From NCBI RefSeq assembly GCF_037055275.1, contig NZ_CP146343.1:2452501-2516500 (forward strand): a stretch of DNA of 64,000 bases, given 5' to 3'. This document shows, piece by piece, positions 30,459 to 41,013 of this stretch. Position 1 is the first letter of the stretch. Every line of letters begins with the position of its first letter. Below the pieces are notes generated by a model, which did not search any database, was not told where the DNA came from, and was given only the letters and a program-made list of their open reading frames with translations. The position numbers and the translations under genes are program-made. Source of the DNA: Pseudomonas sp. ML2-2023-3. Its GTDB lineage: Bacteria; Pseudomonadota; Gammaproteobacteria; Pseudomonadales; Pseudomonadaceae.

Positions 30459-31130
30459 TCAGCAGCTGCACATCGCGTTATCCAGCACTTTGCGCAACTC
30501 GCCCGGGTGGTCGACCACCACGTCGGCACCCCAGTGATCGGGATTGTCGTCAGGGTGGATATAACCAAAGCGCACGGCGGCAGTTTTGGTTCCGGCGTCC
30601 CGTCCGGACTCGATGTCGCGCAGGTCGTCACCCACAAACAGCACGCTGGCCGGGTCGAGGTCGAGCATTTTGCAGGCCAGGATAAGCGGCTCGGGATCGG
30701 GCTTGCTGTGGGTGACATGATCCGGGCAGATCAGCAGGGCCGACCGTTGTGCCAGGCCCAGTCGTTCCATGATCGGCTGCGCAAAACGTACGGGCTTGTT
30801 GGTGACGACGCCCCACACCAGGTGCGCTTTTTCGATATCGGCCAGCAACTCTTCCATGCCATCAAACAGCTTGGTATGCACCGCGCAATCGCGCTGGTAG
30901 CGCTCAAGGAACTCCAGGCGCAAGTCTTCGAAGCCTGGCGCCTGCGGGTCCATGCCGAAGGTGGCCGCCACCATGGCGCGCGCGCCCCCGGAAATTTCGT
31001 CGCGTATCAGCTTGTCTGCGATAGGGGGCAGATCGCGATCAGCCCGCATGGCCTGACAGATCGCGATAAAGTCCGGCGCGGTGTCGAGCAGGGTGCCGTC
31101 CATGTCAAAAAGAACTGCTCTTAAACGCAT
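30459..31130 (-). CDS. mupP: N-acetylmuramic acid 6-phosphate phosphatase MupP
   Basis: 223-residue HAD phosphatase with motif [10 protein letters not shown], motif II VVTNKP and motif [13 protein letters not shown]. Annotation as phosphoglycolate phosphatase (gph) is common, but Pseudomonas proteins in this position next to ubiG were shown to be MupP. MupP dephosphorylates MurNAc-6-P in the AnmK-MupP-AmgK-MurU peptidoglycan recycling route and influences fosfomycin and beta-lactam tolerance. Only three bases separate its start from the ubiG stop. Confidence 0.87.
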   Translation of the reverse strand: MRLRAVLFDMDGTLLDTAPDFIAICQAMRADRDLPPIADKLIRDEISGGARAMVAATFGMDPQAPGFEDLRLEFLERYQRDCAVHTKLFDGMEELLADIEKAHLVWGVVTNKPVRFAQPIMERLGLAQRSALLICPDHVTHSKPDPEPLILACKMLDLDPASVLFVGDDLRDIESGRDAGTKTAAVRFGYIHPDDNPDHWGADVVVDHPGELRKVLDNAMCSC

Positions 31131-31133
31131 GTG

Positions 31134-31832
31134 TTACTCCTCGCGAAGGGTCTGGATCATGTAGTTGACGTCAACGTCGGCCGCCAGCTTGTAGTGTTTG
31201 GTCAGCGGGTTGTAGGTCAGGCCGATGATGTCCTTGACGCTCAGTCCGGCCTGGCGGCTCCAGGCACCCAGTTCGGAGGGGCGGATGAACTTCTTGAAGT
31301 CGTGGGTCCCGCGGGGGATCAGCTTCATGATGTATTCAGCGCCGATGATCGCGAACAGATAGGACTTCGGATTGCGGTTGATGGTCGAGAAAAACACCTG
31401 GCCGCCGGGTTTGACCATGCGGTAGCAGGCGCGAATCACGGAGGCCGGGTCAGGTACGTGCTCCAGCATTTCAAGGCAAGTGACCACATCGAACTGCTCG
31501 GGCATTTCGATGGCCAGGTCTTCGGCGGTGATCTGGCGGTATTCAACACTCACGCCGGACTCAAGCTGATGCAGTTGCGCAACAGCCAGTGGGGCCTCGC
31601 CCATGTCGATACCCATCACGGTTGCACCGCGCTGAGCCATGGACTCGCTGAGAATGCCGCCGCCGCAACCGACGTCGAGGACTTTTTTGCCGGCCAGTTG
31701 CACGCGCTCGTCAATCCAGTTGACGCGCAGCGGGTTGATGTCGTGCAGCGGCTTGAACTCGCTTTCACGGTCCCACCAGCGATGGGCTAGCGCTTCGAAT
31801 TTTGCGATCTCGGCGTGGTCAACGTTGCTCAT
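31134..31832 (-). CDS. ubiG: Ubiquinone biosynthesis O-methyltransferase UbiG
   Basis: 232 residues with SAM motif [14 protein letters not shown], the N-terminal segment [18 protein letters not shown] typical of UbiG, and the C-terminal [13 protein letters not shown]. It catalyses both O-methylations of ubiquinone synthesis. It is directly upstream of mupP in the same direction. Confidence 0.96.
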   Translation of the reverse strand: MSNVDHAEIAKFEALAHRWWDRESEFKPLHDINPLRVNWIDERVQLAGKKVLDVGCGGGILSESMAQRGATVMGIDMGEAPLAVAQLHQLESGVSVEYRQITAEDLAIEMPEQFDVVTCLEMLEHVPDPASVIRACYRMVKPGGQVFFSTINRNPKSYLFAIIGAEYIMKLIPRGTHDFKKFIRPSELGAWSRQAGLSVKDIIGLTYNPLTKHYKLAADVDVNYMIQTLREE

Positions 31833-31895
31833 GGGTAAATCCTCTAAAGCCTAATAATCTGGTAAAGCTCCGGGTGCAGGCCCGAAGGTACTGAA

Positions 31896-33227
31896 TCAAT
31901 GAGTATGGCCGCTTATGCGCTCACCCCAGGACCTGGCTGTTGCGCTGAGCTGTTGCTCGTCCAGTCGGGTCAGGCGCCGGTCGTCCAGTAGTTGTTTGCC
32001 TGCAACCCACAGATGTTTCACACACTCTCGGCCTGTGGCGTAGATCAGCTGTGAGACGGGGTCGTAGACCGGTTGTTGGGCCAGTCCGCTGAGGTCAAAT
32101 GCAACCATGTCAGCGGCTTTTCCGACTTCTATGGAGCCAGTGTCGTTTTCAATGCCCAGGGCGCGTGCGCCGTTGAGTGTCGCCATGCGCAGTGCGCGGT
32201 GCGCGTCAAGTGCGGTGGCCGAGCCTGCGACGGCTTTGGCCAGCAGGGCTGCAGTGCGGGTTTCGCCGAGCAGGTCGAGGTCATTGTTGCTGGCGGCACC
32301 GTCGGTGCCGATCGCCACATTGACACCTGCTTGCCACAAGCGCTCCACCGGGCAGAAGCCGCTGGCCAGTTTCAGGTTGGACTCCGGGCAATGAATCACG
32401 CTGGAGTTGCTTTCTACCAGCATTGCCAGGTCGTCATCGCTGATCTGGGTCATGTGTACGGCCTGGAAGCGCGGGCCCAGCAAGCCCAGGCGTGCGAGGC
32501 GGGCGACGGGGCGCTCGGCATGCTGCTCGACGGCCTGATGCACTTCAAAGGCGGTTTCGTGTACGTGCATGTGAATCGCTACGTCCAGTTCATCGGCGAT
32601 GACCCGGATTTTTTCCAGGTTTTCGTCGCCGACGGTGTAGGGCGCGTGGGGGCCAAAAGCAATTTTGATCCGCGGGTGGAACTTCAGGTCGGCGAACAGC
32701 TCGACGGCCTGGCGCAGGGCCTCGTCTGTGTTGCTGGCGCCGGGGATCGGGAAGTCGAGAATCGGAATGGCGATTTGCGCGCGAATCCCGCTCTTGTGTA
32801 CGCACTCACTGGCAACTTTCGGGAAAAAGTACATGTCGCTGAAACAGGTGATACCGCCTTTGAGTTGCTCGGCGATCGCAAGGTTGGTGCCGTCGCGCAC
32901 GAAGTCTTCATCAACCCATTTGGCCTCTGCGGGCCAGATATGCTGTTCCAGCCAGGTCATCAGTGGCAGGTCATCCGCCATGCCGCGGAACAGTGTCATC
33001 GCGGCGTGGCCGTGGGCATTGATCAGCCCGGGGCTGAGCAGCATGTCAGGCAGCTCGCGGGTTTCGATGGCCGTGAGCTTAAGGGCCTGCTGGCGCGGAC
33101 CTATGAAAACAATGCGTCCGTCCCGAATGCCTACGCCATGCTCCTTGAGTACGACACCGGCCGGCTCTACAGGCACCAGCCAGGTGGGTAGCAGCAATAA
33201 GTCCAGGGGCAGGGTCGGAGTCGGCAT
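31896..33227 (-). CDS. mtaD: 5-methylthioadenosine/S-adenosylhomocysteine deaminase-type amidohydrolase
   Basis: 443-residue TRZ/ATZ-family hydrolase. Metal ligands are visible in [36 protein letters not shown] and [16 protein letters not shown]. In pseudomonads this enzyme deaminates 5'-methylthioadenosine to methylthioinosine, feeding an MtnP-type salvage pathway. The divergent neighbour mtnA acts on methylthioribose-1-P later in the same salvage, which supports the call. Confidence 0.9.
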   Translation of the reverse strand: MPTPTLPLDLLLLPTWLVPVEPAGVVLKEHGVGIRDGRIVFIGPRQQALKLTAIETRELPDMLLSPGLINAHGHAAMTLFRGMADDLPLMTWLEQHIWPAEAKWVDEDFVRDGTNLAIAEQLKGGITCFSDMYFFPKVASECVHKSGIRAQIAIPILDFPIPGASNTDEALRQAVELFADLKFHPRIKIAFGPHAPYTVGDENLEKIRVIADELDVAIHMHVHETAFEVHQAVEQHAERPVARLARLGLLGPRFQAVHMTQISDDDLAMLVESNSSVIHCPESNLKLASGFCPVERLWQAGVNVAIGTDGAASNNDLDLLGETRTAALLAKAVAGSATALDAHRALRMATLNGARALGIENDTGSIEVGKAADMVAFDLSGLAQQPVYDPVSQLIYATGRECVKHLWVAGKQLLDDRRLTRLDEQQLSATARSWGERISGHTH

Positions 33228-33294
33228 CGAAAACAGTTTCCAGTGCGTGTAAAAGGAGGCGAAGTATACCCGAGCGTCTTATGGGTGGGCTCGC

Positions 33295-33300
33295 TATAAT
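33295..33300 (+). promoter_or_regulatory. -10 element of the mtnA promoter
   Basis: TATAAT lies 34 bases before the mtnA start in the mtaD-mtnA divergent spacer. I see no good -35 at the usual distance, so another factor may assist or the match may be accidental. Confidence 0.4.
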
Positions 33301-33333
33301 CGGCGGCTTTGTTACCGGGTGATGGGGAAAGGC

Positions 33334-34410
33334 ATGCGCGATCGACTGTTGGCTGCGGAAAAGGTTAAGGCCATCGATTGGCGGGACGACGCCCTGTATC
33401 TGCTGGATCAACGCAGCTTGCCCCTTGAAGAGAACTGGCTGGCCTACACCTGTGTCGAGGGTGTTGCTCAAGCCATTCGCGATATGGTCGTGCGTGGTGC
33501 CCCGGTGATTGGTATTGCGGCGGCCTATGGTGTAGTGCTGGCTGCCCGGGCGCGCAAGGCTGAGGGTGGGGACTGGTTGCTGGCGCTGGAGGAAGATTTC
33601 ACCCTGCTGGCAGGCTCGCGTCCTACGGCGGGCAATCTGTTTTGGGCATTGAATCGCATGCGTGACAGATTGGCCCGCGCCAAAACCCGTAAAGATGTCT
33701 TGCAGGTGCTTGAAGCCGAAGCTGTCGCCATTCATGAAAGTGACCGTGATGCCAACCTGACGATGGCGCAGTTGGGAGTCGATGTGATCCGCCGCCACCA
33801 GGGCAATGCGCAGGCCGTACTGACCCACTGCAATACCGGTGCGTTGGCCACGGGCGGCTTTGGTACGGCGCTGGGGGTGATCCGGGCTGCCTGGCTGGAG
33901 GGCATGATCGAGCAGGTGTACGTCGATGAGACCCGGCCCTGGCTGCAGGGCTCGCGCCTCACGGCGTGGGAACTGGCCAATGAAGGCATCCCGGTGGTGC
34001 TCAATGTGGATGCCGCCGCGGCACACATCATGAAAACCAAGGGTTTGACCTGGGTAATCGTGGGGGCTGACCGGATCGCGGCCAATGGTGATGTGGCGAA
34101 CAAGATCGGCACTTACCAACTGGCGGTCAATGCCATGCACCATGGTGTGCGCTTTATGGTCGTGGCCCCCAGCTCGACGATCGACATGGAACTGGCCACG
34201 GGTGATGACATTCCTATTGAGGAGCGTGACGGTAGCGAAGTGCTGGAGGTGGGTGGCCAGCGGGTCGGTGCCGATGTGCAGGCGTTCAATCCGGTCTTTG
34301 ACGTGACGCCTGCCGACCTGATTGATGTGCTCGTGACCGAGAAGGGCGTGGTTGAGCGTCCGGATGCCGCCAAGTTGGCCCAGTTGATGTGTCGCAAGCG
34401 ATTGCACTGA
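33334..34410 (+). CDS. mtnA: Methylthioribose-1-phosphate isomerase
   Basis: 358 residues starting [16 protein letters not shown], the length I recall for the P. aeruginosa enzyme. GTG 33319 and ATG 33322 in the same frame are alternatives. Family landmarks are [13 protein letters not shown], the catalytic Cys in [12 protein letters not shown] and the Asp in [12 protein letters not shown]. It converts 5-methylthioribose-1-P to the ribulose form in methionine salvage. Confidence 0.94.
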   Translation: MRDRLLAAEKVKAIDWRDDALYLLDQRSLPLEENWLAYTCVEGVAQAIRDMVVRGAPVIGIAAAYGVVLAARARKAEGGDWLLALEEDFTLLAGSRPTAGNLFWALNRMRDRLARAKTRKDVLQVLEAEAVAIHESDRDANLTMAQLGVDVIRRHQGNAQAVLTHCNTGALATGGFGTALGVIRAAWLEGMIEQVYVDETRPWLQGSRLTAWELANEGIPVVLNVDAAAAHIMKTKGLTWVIVGADRIAANGDVANKIGTYQLAVNAMHHGVRFMVVAPSSTIDMELATGDDIPIEERDGSEVLEVGGQRVGADVQAFNPVFDVTPADLIDVLVTEKGVVERPDAAKLAQLMCRKRLH

Positions 34411-34820
34411 AACGCAATTCTGTCGTCGCTGCCGAAGGCGGTAAAGGCGGCTGCGAGGGTTGTTGCAAAGAGAATCGCGGGGGCTCCAGATTAACGGGTT
34501 GCTACGCAACCCTTCGCAGCCTTCGGCAGCGACTACGGCCTTCAAATCGCCTTCAGAGTCCCTCTGAGCCCCTTCACGCCGACAGGCGTCGCAATTACTA
34601 CGCTCCATGCGCATCTGAGGGATAGGTGCGTGGCGGCGATTGTGATAACATTCGGCGGTTTCCAGGGTCGCCCGCAAGGGTTGCCCTTACTGCGCAAATC
34701 CGTGACATAACTTGTTGATTTGTCGTAAGTCGTTGCATGGCACGTGGCCAGCGGCGGCGAGCTTCGTTCGTCCCGAATGGATGTGGCGAAGTTTCACCCG
34801 AAAAAGGAATCAGGCTTCTC
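34411..34820. other. mtnA-gyrA intergenic region with REPIN
   Basis: 410 bases without a supported gene. The first part is the REPIN at 34422-34536. The rest (34537-34820) should hold the gyrA promoter, which I cannot place firmly. Small frames crossing this area run through the repeat and are not convincing. Confidence 0.55.
34422..34536. repeat. REPIN-like inverted REP pair upstream of gyrA
   Basis: GTCGTCGCTGCCGAAGGC (34422-34439) and GCCTTCGGCAGCGACTAC (34519-34536) are inverted copies of the repeat also found after pap. Inside, GGCTGCGAGGGTTG pairs with CAACCCTTCGCAGCC, and GGGTTGC-TAC-GCAACCC forms a further hairpin. The whole unit can fold into a long branched structure. Confidence 0.75.
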
Positions 34821-37481
34821 ATGGGCGAACTGGCCAAAGAAATCCTCCCGGTCAATATCGAAGACGAGCTGAAACAGTCCTACCTCGACTACGCGATGAG
34901 CGTAATTGTCGGGCGGGCACTGCCTGATGCACGCGATGGCTTGAAGCCCGTGCACCGGCGTGTGCTGTTTGCGATGAGCGAACTGAACAACGACTGGAAC
35001 AAGCCGTACAAGAAATCTGCCCGTGTGGTCGGTGACGTGATCGGTAAGTATCACCCGCATGGTGATACCGCCGTTTACGACACCATCGTTCGAATGGCTC
35101 AGCCATTCTCCCTGCGCTACCTGCTGGTAGACGGTCAGGGCAACTTCGGTTCGGTCGACGGCGATAATGCCGCGGCGATGCGATACACCGAAGTGCGCAT
35201 GACCAAGTTGGCCCACGAGCTGCTGGCCGACTTGCACAAAGAGACCGTGGATTGGGTGCCGAACTACGACGGCACGGAAATGATCCCGGCTGTCATGCCG
35301 ACACGAATTCCCAACTTGTTGGTCAACGGTTCCAGCGGTATCGCTGTGGGCATGGCCACCAATATCCCGCCGCACAACCTGGGCGAAGTCATCGACGGTT
35401 GCCTGGCGCTGATCGATAACCCGGAGCTGAGCATCGATGAACTGATGCAGTTCATCCCTGGCCCGGACTTCCCGACGGCTGCGATCATCAACGGTCGCGC
35501 CGGCATCATCGAAGCCTACCGCACCGGTCGTGGTCGCATTTACATGCGCGCCCGCTCGATGATCGAAGATATCGACAAGGTCGGTGGTCGCCAGCAGATC
35601 GTGATCACTGAGCTTCCTTACCAGCTGAACAAGGCGCGTTTGATCGAGAAGATCGCCGAGCTGGTTAAAGAGAAGAAGCTCGAAGGCATCACCGAGCTTC
35701 GCGACGAGTCAGATAAAGACGGTATGCGCGTCGTGATCGAGCTGCGCCGCGGTGAAGTGCCGGAGGTTATCCTGAATAACCTTTACGCCCAGACCCAGCT
35801 GCAAAGTGTTTTCGGTATCAACATCGTTGCGCTGATCGACGGCCGTCCACGCATCCTTAACCTTAAGGATCTGCTGGAAGCCTTCGTCCGTCACCGTCGT
35901 GAAGTGGTTACCCGCCGTACTGTTTTCGAACTGCGCAAAGCCCGTGAACGTGGTCACATCCTTGAAGGCCAGGCGGTTGCCCTGTCCAACATCGACCCGG
36001 TCATCGCGTTGATCAAGGCTTCGCCAACCCCGTCTGAAGCCAAGGAAGCGCTCATCAGCACGCCTTGGGAGTCGAGTGCGGTGGTGGCGATGGTTGAACG
36101 TGCCGGTGCCGATTCGTGCCGTCCCGACAACCTCGACCCGCAATACGGTCTGCGCGAAGGCAAGTACTTCCTGTCGCCAGAGCAGGCTCAGGCCATTCTT
36201 GAGTTGCGCTTGCACCGTCTGACCGGCCTTGAGCACGAGAAGCTGCTGGCCGAGTACCAGGAGATCCTCAACCAGATTGGTGAGCTGATCCGCATCCTGA
36301 ACAGCGCCGAGCGCTTGATGGAAGTGATTCGTGAGGAACTGGAAGTCATTCGTGCTGAATACGGTGACGTGCGCCGTACTGAAATCCTGGATCACCGTCT
36401 TGACCTGACACTGGGCGACATGATTCCGGAAGAAGAGCGTGTTGTAACCATTTCCCATGGTGGCTATGCCAAGACTCAGCCGTTGGCTGCGTACCAGGCC
36501 CAGCGTCGTGGCGGTAAAGGTAAATCGGCTACTGGCGTTAAGGATGAGGACTACATCGCTCACCTGCTGGTTGCCAACAGTCACACCACGCTGCTGCTGT
36601 TCTCCAGCAAAGGCAAGGTGTACTGGCTCAAGACTTATGAGATTCCCGAAGCATCCCGCGCTGCCCGTGGTCGTCCGCTGGTCAACCTGCTGCCGCTGGG
36701 TGAGGGTGAATACATCACCACCATGTTGCCGGTCGAGGACTACACCGAAGGTCACTTCATCTTCATGGCAACCGCTAACGGTACCGTGAAGAAGACCCCG
36801 CTGGAATCCTTCAGCCGTCAGCGCAGCGTAGGCTTGATCGCGCTGGAGCTGGACGAAGGCGACGTGCTGATCAGCGCCGCGATCACCGATGGCGAGCGCG
36901 AAGTCATGCTGTTCTCCGCTGGTGGCAAGGTCACTCGCTTCAAAGAGTCCGATGTCCGTGCAATGGGTCGTACAGCCCGCGGCGTACGCGGCATGCGTCT
37001 GCCAGAAGGTCAGAAGCTGATTTCGATGCTGATCCCTGAAGAAGGCAGTCAGATCCTCACCGCTTCGGCGCGTGGTTATGGCAAGCGCACGGCAATCAGC
37101 GAGTTCCCTGAGTACAAGCGTGGCGGTCAGGGCGTTATTGCCATGGTCAGCAACGAGCGTAATGGCCGTCTGGTCGGTGCGGTTCAGGTGCAGGACGGTG
37201 AAGAAATCATGTTGATTTCGGATCAGGGCACCCTGGTGCGCACGCGGGTCGATGAAGTATCGAGCCTGGGTCGTAACACCCAGGGCGTCACCTTGATCAA
37301 GCTGGCCAGCGACGAAACGCTGGTAGGGCTTGAGCGGGTTCAGGAGCCTTCGGAAGTTGAAGGTGAAGAGCTTGAAGGTGAGGGTGAAGGCGGTGCAGAG
37401 TTCGACGGTGAGGCCATCCATGATGGCGTTGACGACGAGCAGCCGCTAGAGGCTGGCGCTGACGAAGAACCGCAAGAATAA
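34821..37481 (+). CDS. gyrA: DNA gyrase subunit A
   Basis: 886 residues from [16 protein letters not shown]. An upstream frame opening at 34737 is ignored. The catalytic Tyr lies in [11 protein letters not shown], and the GyrA box is QRRGGKG. The quinolone region reads [11 protein letters not shown] (Thr83, Asp87 in the usual numbering), the sensitive wild-type form. The tail after ~residue 835 is very acidic ([12 protein letters not shown] and on), as in other pseudomonads. gyrA precedes serC in the standard Pseudomonas order. Confidence 0.97.
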   Translation: MGELAKEILPVNIEDELKQSYLDYAMSVIVGRALPDARDGLKPVHRRVLFAMSELNNDWNKPYKKSARVVGDVIGKYHPHGDTAVYDTIVRMAQPFSLRYLLVDGQGNFGSVDGDNAAAMRYTEVRMTKLAHELLADLHKETVDWVPNYDGTEMIPAVMPTRIPNLLVNGSSGIAVGMATNIPPHNLGEVIDGCLALIDNPELSIDELMQFIPGPDFPTAAIINGRAGIIEAYRTGRGRIYMRARSMIEDIDKVGGRQQIVITELPYQLNKARLIEKIAELVKEKKLEGITELRDESDKDGMRVVIELRRGEVPEVILNNLYAQTQLQSVFGINIVALIDGRPRILNLKDLLEAFVRHRREVVTRRTVFELRKARERGHILEGQAVALSNIDPVIALIKASPTPSEAKEALISTPWESSAVVAMVERAGADSCRPDNLDPQYGLREGKYFLSPEQAQAILELRLHRLTGLEHEKLLAEYQEILNQIGELIRILNSAERLMEVIREELEVIRAEYGDVRRTEILDHRLDLTLGDMIPEEERVVTISHGGYAKTQPLAAYQAQRRGGKGKSATGVKDEDYIAHLLVANSHTTLLLFSSKGKVYWLKTYEIPEASRAARGRPLVNLLPLGEGEYITTMLPVEDYTEGHFIFMATANGTVKKTPLESFSRQRSVGLIALELDEGDVLISAAITDGEREVMLFSAGGKVTRFKESDVRAMGRTARGVRGMRLPEGQKLISMLIPEEGSQILTASARGYGKRTAISEFPEYKRGGQGVIAMVSNERNGRLVGAVQVQDGEEIMLISDQGTLVRTRVDEVSSLGRNTQGVTLIKLASDETLVGLERVQEPSEVEGEELEGEGEGGAEFDGEAIHDGVDDEQPLEAGADEEPQE

Positions 37482-37562
37482 GCGGACACACAGGGGGCGG
37501 ATGAGAATTCGCCCCCTTGTTGTATGTCCGGCATGAAAGTTTGCGACACTTCGTGGCCCAGT

Positions 37563-37648
37563 GGGGGCGGGCTTGCTCGCGATAGCATTGGCACGGTATA
37601 TCAATAGACCCTGCTGCCCGTATCGTGAGCGAACCTGGTTCCACAAGG
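37563..37648. repeat. Degenerate REP pair between gyrA and serC
   Basis: GTGGGGGCGGGCTTGCTCGCGATA starts near 37561 and fits one REP arm. The opposite arm, around TATCGTGAGCGAACCTGGTTCCACA (37620-37644), is diverged. It belongs to the same family as the repeats at 194 and 9981. Confidence 0.55.
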
Positions 37649-37705
37649 AACACCGTGTCGAGTGTTGATTTATTGCGTGACCACCAAATCAGAGTGAGAG
37701 TGGAA

Positions 37706-38791
37706 GTGAGCAAACGAGCCTATAACTTCTGCGCAGGTCCTGCTGCGCTACCTGAAGCTGTCCTGTTGCGTGCCCAGTCCGAGTTGCTCGACTGGCATGG
37801 CAAGGGCCTCTCGGTCATGGAGATGAGCCATCGCAGCGATGAGTTCGTATCCATTGCGACCAAGGCTGAGCAGGATTTGCGTGACCTGCTGTCTATTCCC
37901 TCGAACTACAAAGTCCTGTTTCTGCAAGGCGGCGCAAGCCAGCAATTTGCACAGATCCCGTTGAATCTGCTGCCTGAAAATGGCAGGGCGGATTACATTG
38001 ATACCGGTATCTGGTCTCAAAAGGCCATTGAAGAAGGTTCGCGCTTCGGTCACATCAATGTGGCAGCCAGCGCCAAGCCTTACGATTACTTTGCGATTCC
38101 AGGCCAGAACGAGTGGAACCTGTCGAAAGACGCGGCCTACGTTCACTACGCGCCAAACGAAACCATTGGCGGCCTGGAGTTCGACTGGATTCCGGAAACT
38201 GGCGATGTGCCTCTGGTCGCAGACATGTCCTCGGACATTCTGTCGCGTCCGGTTGATGTTTCCCGTTTCGGCATGATCTACGCAGGCGCCCAGAAAAACA
38301 TCGGTCCGAGCGGAATTGTGGTCAACATCGTTCGTGAGGACCTGCTGGGTCGTGCGCGCTCGATCTGCCCGACCATGCTTGATTACAAGGTCGCTGCTGA
38401 CAACGGCTCGATGTACAACACGCCGCCGACGCTGGCCTGGTACTTGTCCGGCCTGGTGTTCGAGTGGCTGAAAGAGCAGGGTGGTGTCGAGGCTATCGGC
38501 AAGCTCAATGAAGTGAAAAAACGTACTTTGTACGATTTCATCGATGCCAGCGGCCTGTACAGCAACCCGATCAATATTTCTGACCGCTCCTGGATGAACG
38601 TACCGTTCCGCCTGGCTGACGACCGCCTCGACAAGCCTTTTCTGGCGGGTGCCGAAGCGCGCGGGCTGCTGAACCTCAAAGGGCATCGCTCGGTAGGTGG
38701 CATGCGTGCTTCGATCTATAACGCTGTGGACATCAATGCAGTTAACGCATTGGTGGCTTACATGGCAGAGTTCGAAAAGGAACACGGCTAA
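37706..38791 (+). CDS. serC: Phosphoserine aminotransferase
   Basis: 361 residues from a GTG start giving MSKRAYNFCAGPAALPEA. The frame is open to 37625, but the upstream residues do not fit the family. The PLP lysine lies in YAGAQKNIGPSG. It makes 3-phosphoserine for serine synthesis and also serves pyridoxine synthesis. Its stop overlaps the pheA start by one base (TAATG), beginning an operon for serine and aromatic amino acids that runs to rpsA. Confidence 0.96.
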   Translation: MSKRAYNFCAGPAALPEAVLLRAQSELLDWHGKGLSVMEMSHRSDEFVSIATKAEQDLRDLLSIPSNYKVLFLQGGASQQFAQIPLNLLPENGRADYIDTGIWSQKAIEEGSRFGHINVAASAKPYDYFAIPGQNEWNLSKDAAYVHYAPNETIGGLEFDWIPETGDVPLVADMSSDILSRPVDVSRFGMIYAGAQKNIGPSGIVVNIVREDLLGRARSICPTMLDYKVAADNGSMYNTPPTLAWYLSGLVFEWLKEQGGVEAIGKLNEVKKRTLYDFIDASGLYSNPINISDRSWMNVPFRLADDRLDKPFLAGAEARGLLNLKGHRSVGGMRASIYNAVDINAVNALVAYMAEFEKEHG

Positions 38792-39885
38792 TGTCCGAAC
38801 AAGAACTCAAGGCGCTGCGACTGCGCATCGACAGCCTGGACGAAAAAGTTCTGGAGCTGATCAGCGAGCGCGCGCGCTGCGCTCAGGAAGTGGCGCGAGT
38901 CAAAATGGCTTCGTTGGCTGAAGGCGAAGTGCCGGTATTTTACCGGCCTGAGCGTGAGGCTCAGGTGCTCAAGCGTGTCATGGAGCGCAACAAAGGCCCA
39001 TTGGGCAACGAAGAGATGGCGCGACTGTTCCGCGAAATCATGTCTTCTTGCCTGGCCCTGGAGCAGCCGCTGAAAGTGGCTTATCTCGGTCCGGAAGGTA
39101 CTTTTACCCAGGCAGCCGCCATGAAGCACTTTGGCCATGCGGTCATCAGCAAGCCAATGGCCGCTATTGATGAAGTGTTCCGTGAAGTTGCAGCGGGTGC
39201 AGTGAATTTTGGTGTGGTGCCGGTGGAAAACTCCACCGAAGGCGCAGTCAACCACACGCTCGACAGCTTCCTTGAGCATGACATGGTGATTTGTGGCGAA
39301 GTCGAGCTGCGCATCCACCATCATCTGCTGGTTGGCGAAAACACCAAGACTGACAGCATCAGCCGTATCTATTCCCATGCGCAGTCGTTGGCCCAGTGCC
39401 GCAAGTGGCTGGATGCGCATTACCCGAATGTCGAGCGTATTGCAGTGTCGAGCAATGCCGAAGCCGCCAAGCGGGTCAAGGGTGAGTGGAATTCTGCTGC
39501 CATTGCCGGCGATATGGCTGCGGGCCTTTACGGCTTGACCCGACTGGCTGAGAAAATCGAAGATCGTCCGGATAACTCCACGCGGTTCTTGATGATTGGT
39601 AGCCAGGAAGTCCCGCCTACCGGGGATGACAAGACTTCAATCATCGTCTCGATGAGCAACCGTCCTGGTGCGCTGCATGAATTGTTGGTTCCGTTTCATG
39701 AAAACGGGATCGATCTGACGCGTATCGAGACTCGTCCTTCGCGTAGCGGTAAATGGACTTATGTGTTTTTCATCGACTTTGCTGGCCATCACCGCGACCC
39801 TCTGGTCAAGAGTGTTCTGGAGCAGATCAGTCAAGAAGCCGTAGCGCTTAAAGTGCTGGGTTCTTACCCGAAAGCGGTTCTTTGA
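38791..39885 (+). CDS. pheA: Bifunctional chorismate mutase/prephenate dehydratase
   Basis: 364 residues in three parts. An AroQ chorismate mutase covers ~1-90 (LRLRIDSLDEKVLELISERA). Prephenate dehydratase covers ~95-275 (YLGPEGTFTQAA, VVPVENSTEGAVNHTLD). A C-terminal ACT domain (SNRPGALHELLVPF, IETRPSRSGKWTYVFF) gives feedback control by phenylalanine. It commits chorismate to phenylalanine. Confidence 0.97.
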   Translation: MSEQELKALRLRIDSLDEKVLELISERARCAQEVARVKMASLAEGEVPVFYRPEREAQVLKRVMERNKGPLGNEEMARLFREIMSSCLALEQPLKVAYLGPEGTFTQAAAMKHFGHAVISKPMAAIDEVFREVAAGAVNFGVVPVENSTEGAVNHTLDSFLEHDMVICGEVELRIHHHLLVGENTKTDSISRIYSHAQSLAQCRKWLDAHYPNVERIAVSSNAEAAKRVKGEWNSAAIAGDMAAGLYGLTRLAEKIEDRPDNSTRFLMIGSQEVPPTGDDKTSIIVSMSNRPGALHELLVPFHENGIDLTRIETRPSRSGKWTYVFFIDFAGHHRDPLVKSVLEQISQEAVALKVLGSYPKAVL

Positions 39886-39896
39886 GGCGATAAAAC

Positions 39897-41009
39897 ATGA
39901 GCGGTGATTTCCTCGCCCTGGCACAGCCGGGCGTGCAACAACTTTCGCCTTATGTCCCGGGCAAGCCTGTGGACGAGCTGGCCCGTGAGCTGGATCTGGA
40001 TCCAGCCACAATTGTGAAGCTGGCCAGCAATGAAAATCCTTTGGGTGCGAGCCCCAAGGCACTGGAAGCCATCCGTGCTGAGCTGGCCGAACTGACGCGC
40101 TATCCGGACGGCAACGGCTTCGCCCTCAAAAGCCTGTTGGCTGAGCAGTGTGCGGTGCAGATTGATCAGGTGACGCTGGGTAACGGCTCAAACGATGTTC
40201 TTGAACTGGTTGCGCGTGCTTATCTGGCGCCAGGCCTGAATGCCGTGTTCAGCGAGCACGCGTTTGCCGTATATCCGATCGTTACCCAAGCGGTAGGTGC
40301 GCAGGCACGAGTAGTGCCCGCCAAGGATTGGGGGCATGACTTGCCTGCCATGCTTGACGCTATCGACAGCAATACCCGTGTGGTTTTCATTGCCAACCCG
40401 AATAACCCGACCGGAACCTGGTTTGGCGTCGATGCGCTGAACGAGTTCTTGCAGGATGTTCCTGAGCACGTGCTCGTTGTGCTGGACGAAGCCTATATCG
40501 AGTACGCCCAAGGTGGTGATCTGCCAGACGGTCTTGAGTTTTTGTCGGCGTATCCCAATTTGCTGGTTTCGCGCACGTTCTCCAAGGCTTACGGCCTGGC
40601 CGCTTTGCGGGTGGGCTATGGCCTGTCGACGGCAATCGTTGCAGATGTGCTGAATCGCGTGCGTCAGCCATTCAACGTCAACAGCCTGGCCTTGGCAGCC
40701 GCTTGTGCGGCCCTTAAAGATACTGATTACCTGAACCAGAGCCGGCGTCTTAACGAGGCCGGCATGCAGCAGTTGCAGGACGGTTTTCGCGAACTTGGCC
40801 TGAGCTGGATTCCATCCAAAGGCAACTTCATTGCTCTGGACCTCGGTCAGGAGGCGGCTCCCGTTTATCAGGGACTGCTGCGGGAGGGCGTGATCGTGCG
40901 TCCGGTTGCTAACTACGGAATGCCGAACCATTTGCGTATCACTATTGGTTTGCCTGCGGAAAATATCCGTTTGCTTGAGGCGCTGGCCAAGGTGCTTGCT
41001 CGTGGTTGA
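39897..41009 (+). CDS. hisC: Histidinol-phosphate aminotransferase
   Basis: 370 residues of class I/II PLP aminotransferase, with the lysine in SRTFSKAYGLAALRVGYG and the N-terminal KLASNENPLGASPKA. Besides histidine synthesis, HisC copies in this aromatic operon (often named hisC2 or hisHb) can transaminate aromatic keto acids. Location between pheA and tyrA fits that second role. GAGG lies eight bases before its ATG. Confidence 0.93.
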   Translation: MSGDFLALAQPGVQQLSPYVPGKPVDELARELDLDPATIVKLASNENPLGASPKALEAIRAELAELTRYPDGNGFALKSLLAEQCAVQIDQVTLGNGSNDVLELVARAYLAPGLNAVFSEHAFAVYPIVTQAVGAQARVVPAKDWGHDLPAMLDAIDSNTRVVFIANPNNPTGTWFGVDALNEFLQDVPEHVLVVLDEAYIEYAQGGDLPDGLEFLSAYPNLLVSRTFSKAYGLAALRVGYGLSTAIVADVLNRVRQPFNVNSLALAAACAALKDTDYLNQSRRLNEAGMQQLQDGFRELGLSWIPSKGNFIALDLGQEAAPVYQGLLREGVIVRPVANYGMPNHLRITIGLPAENIRLLEALAKVLARG

Positions 41010-41013
41010 TGTA

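Noticed and set aside
35709..37421. 570-codon open frame on the minus strand
   Set aside because: Antisense to gyrA; arises from the codon bias of a highly expressed gene.
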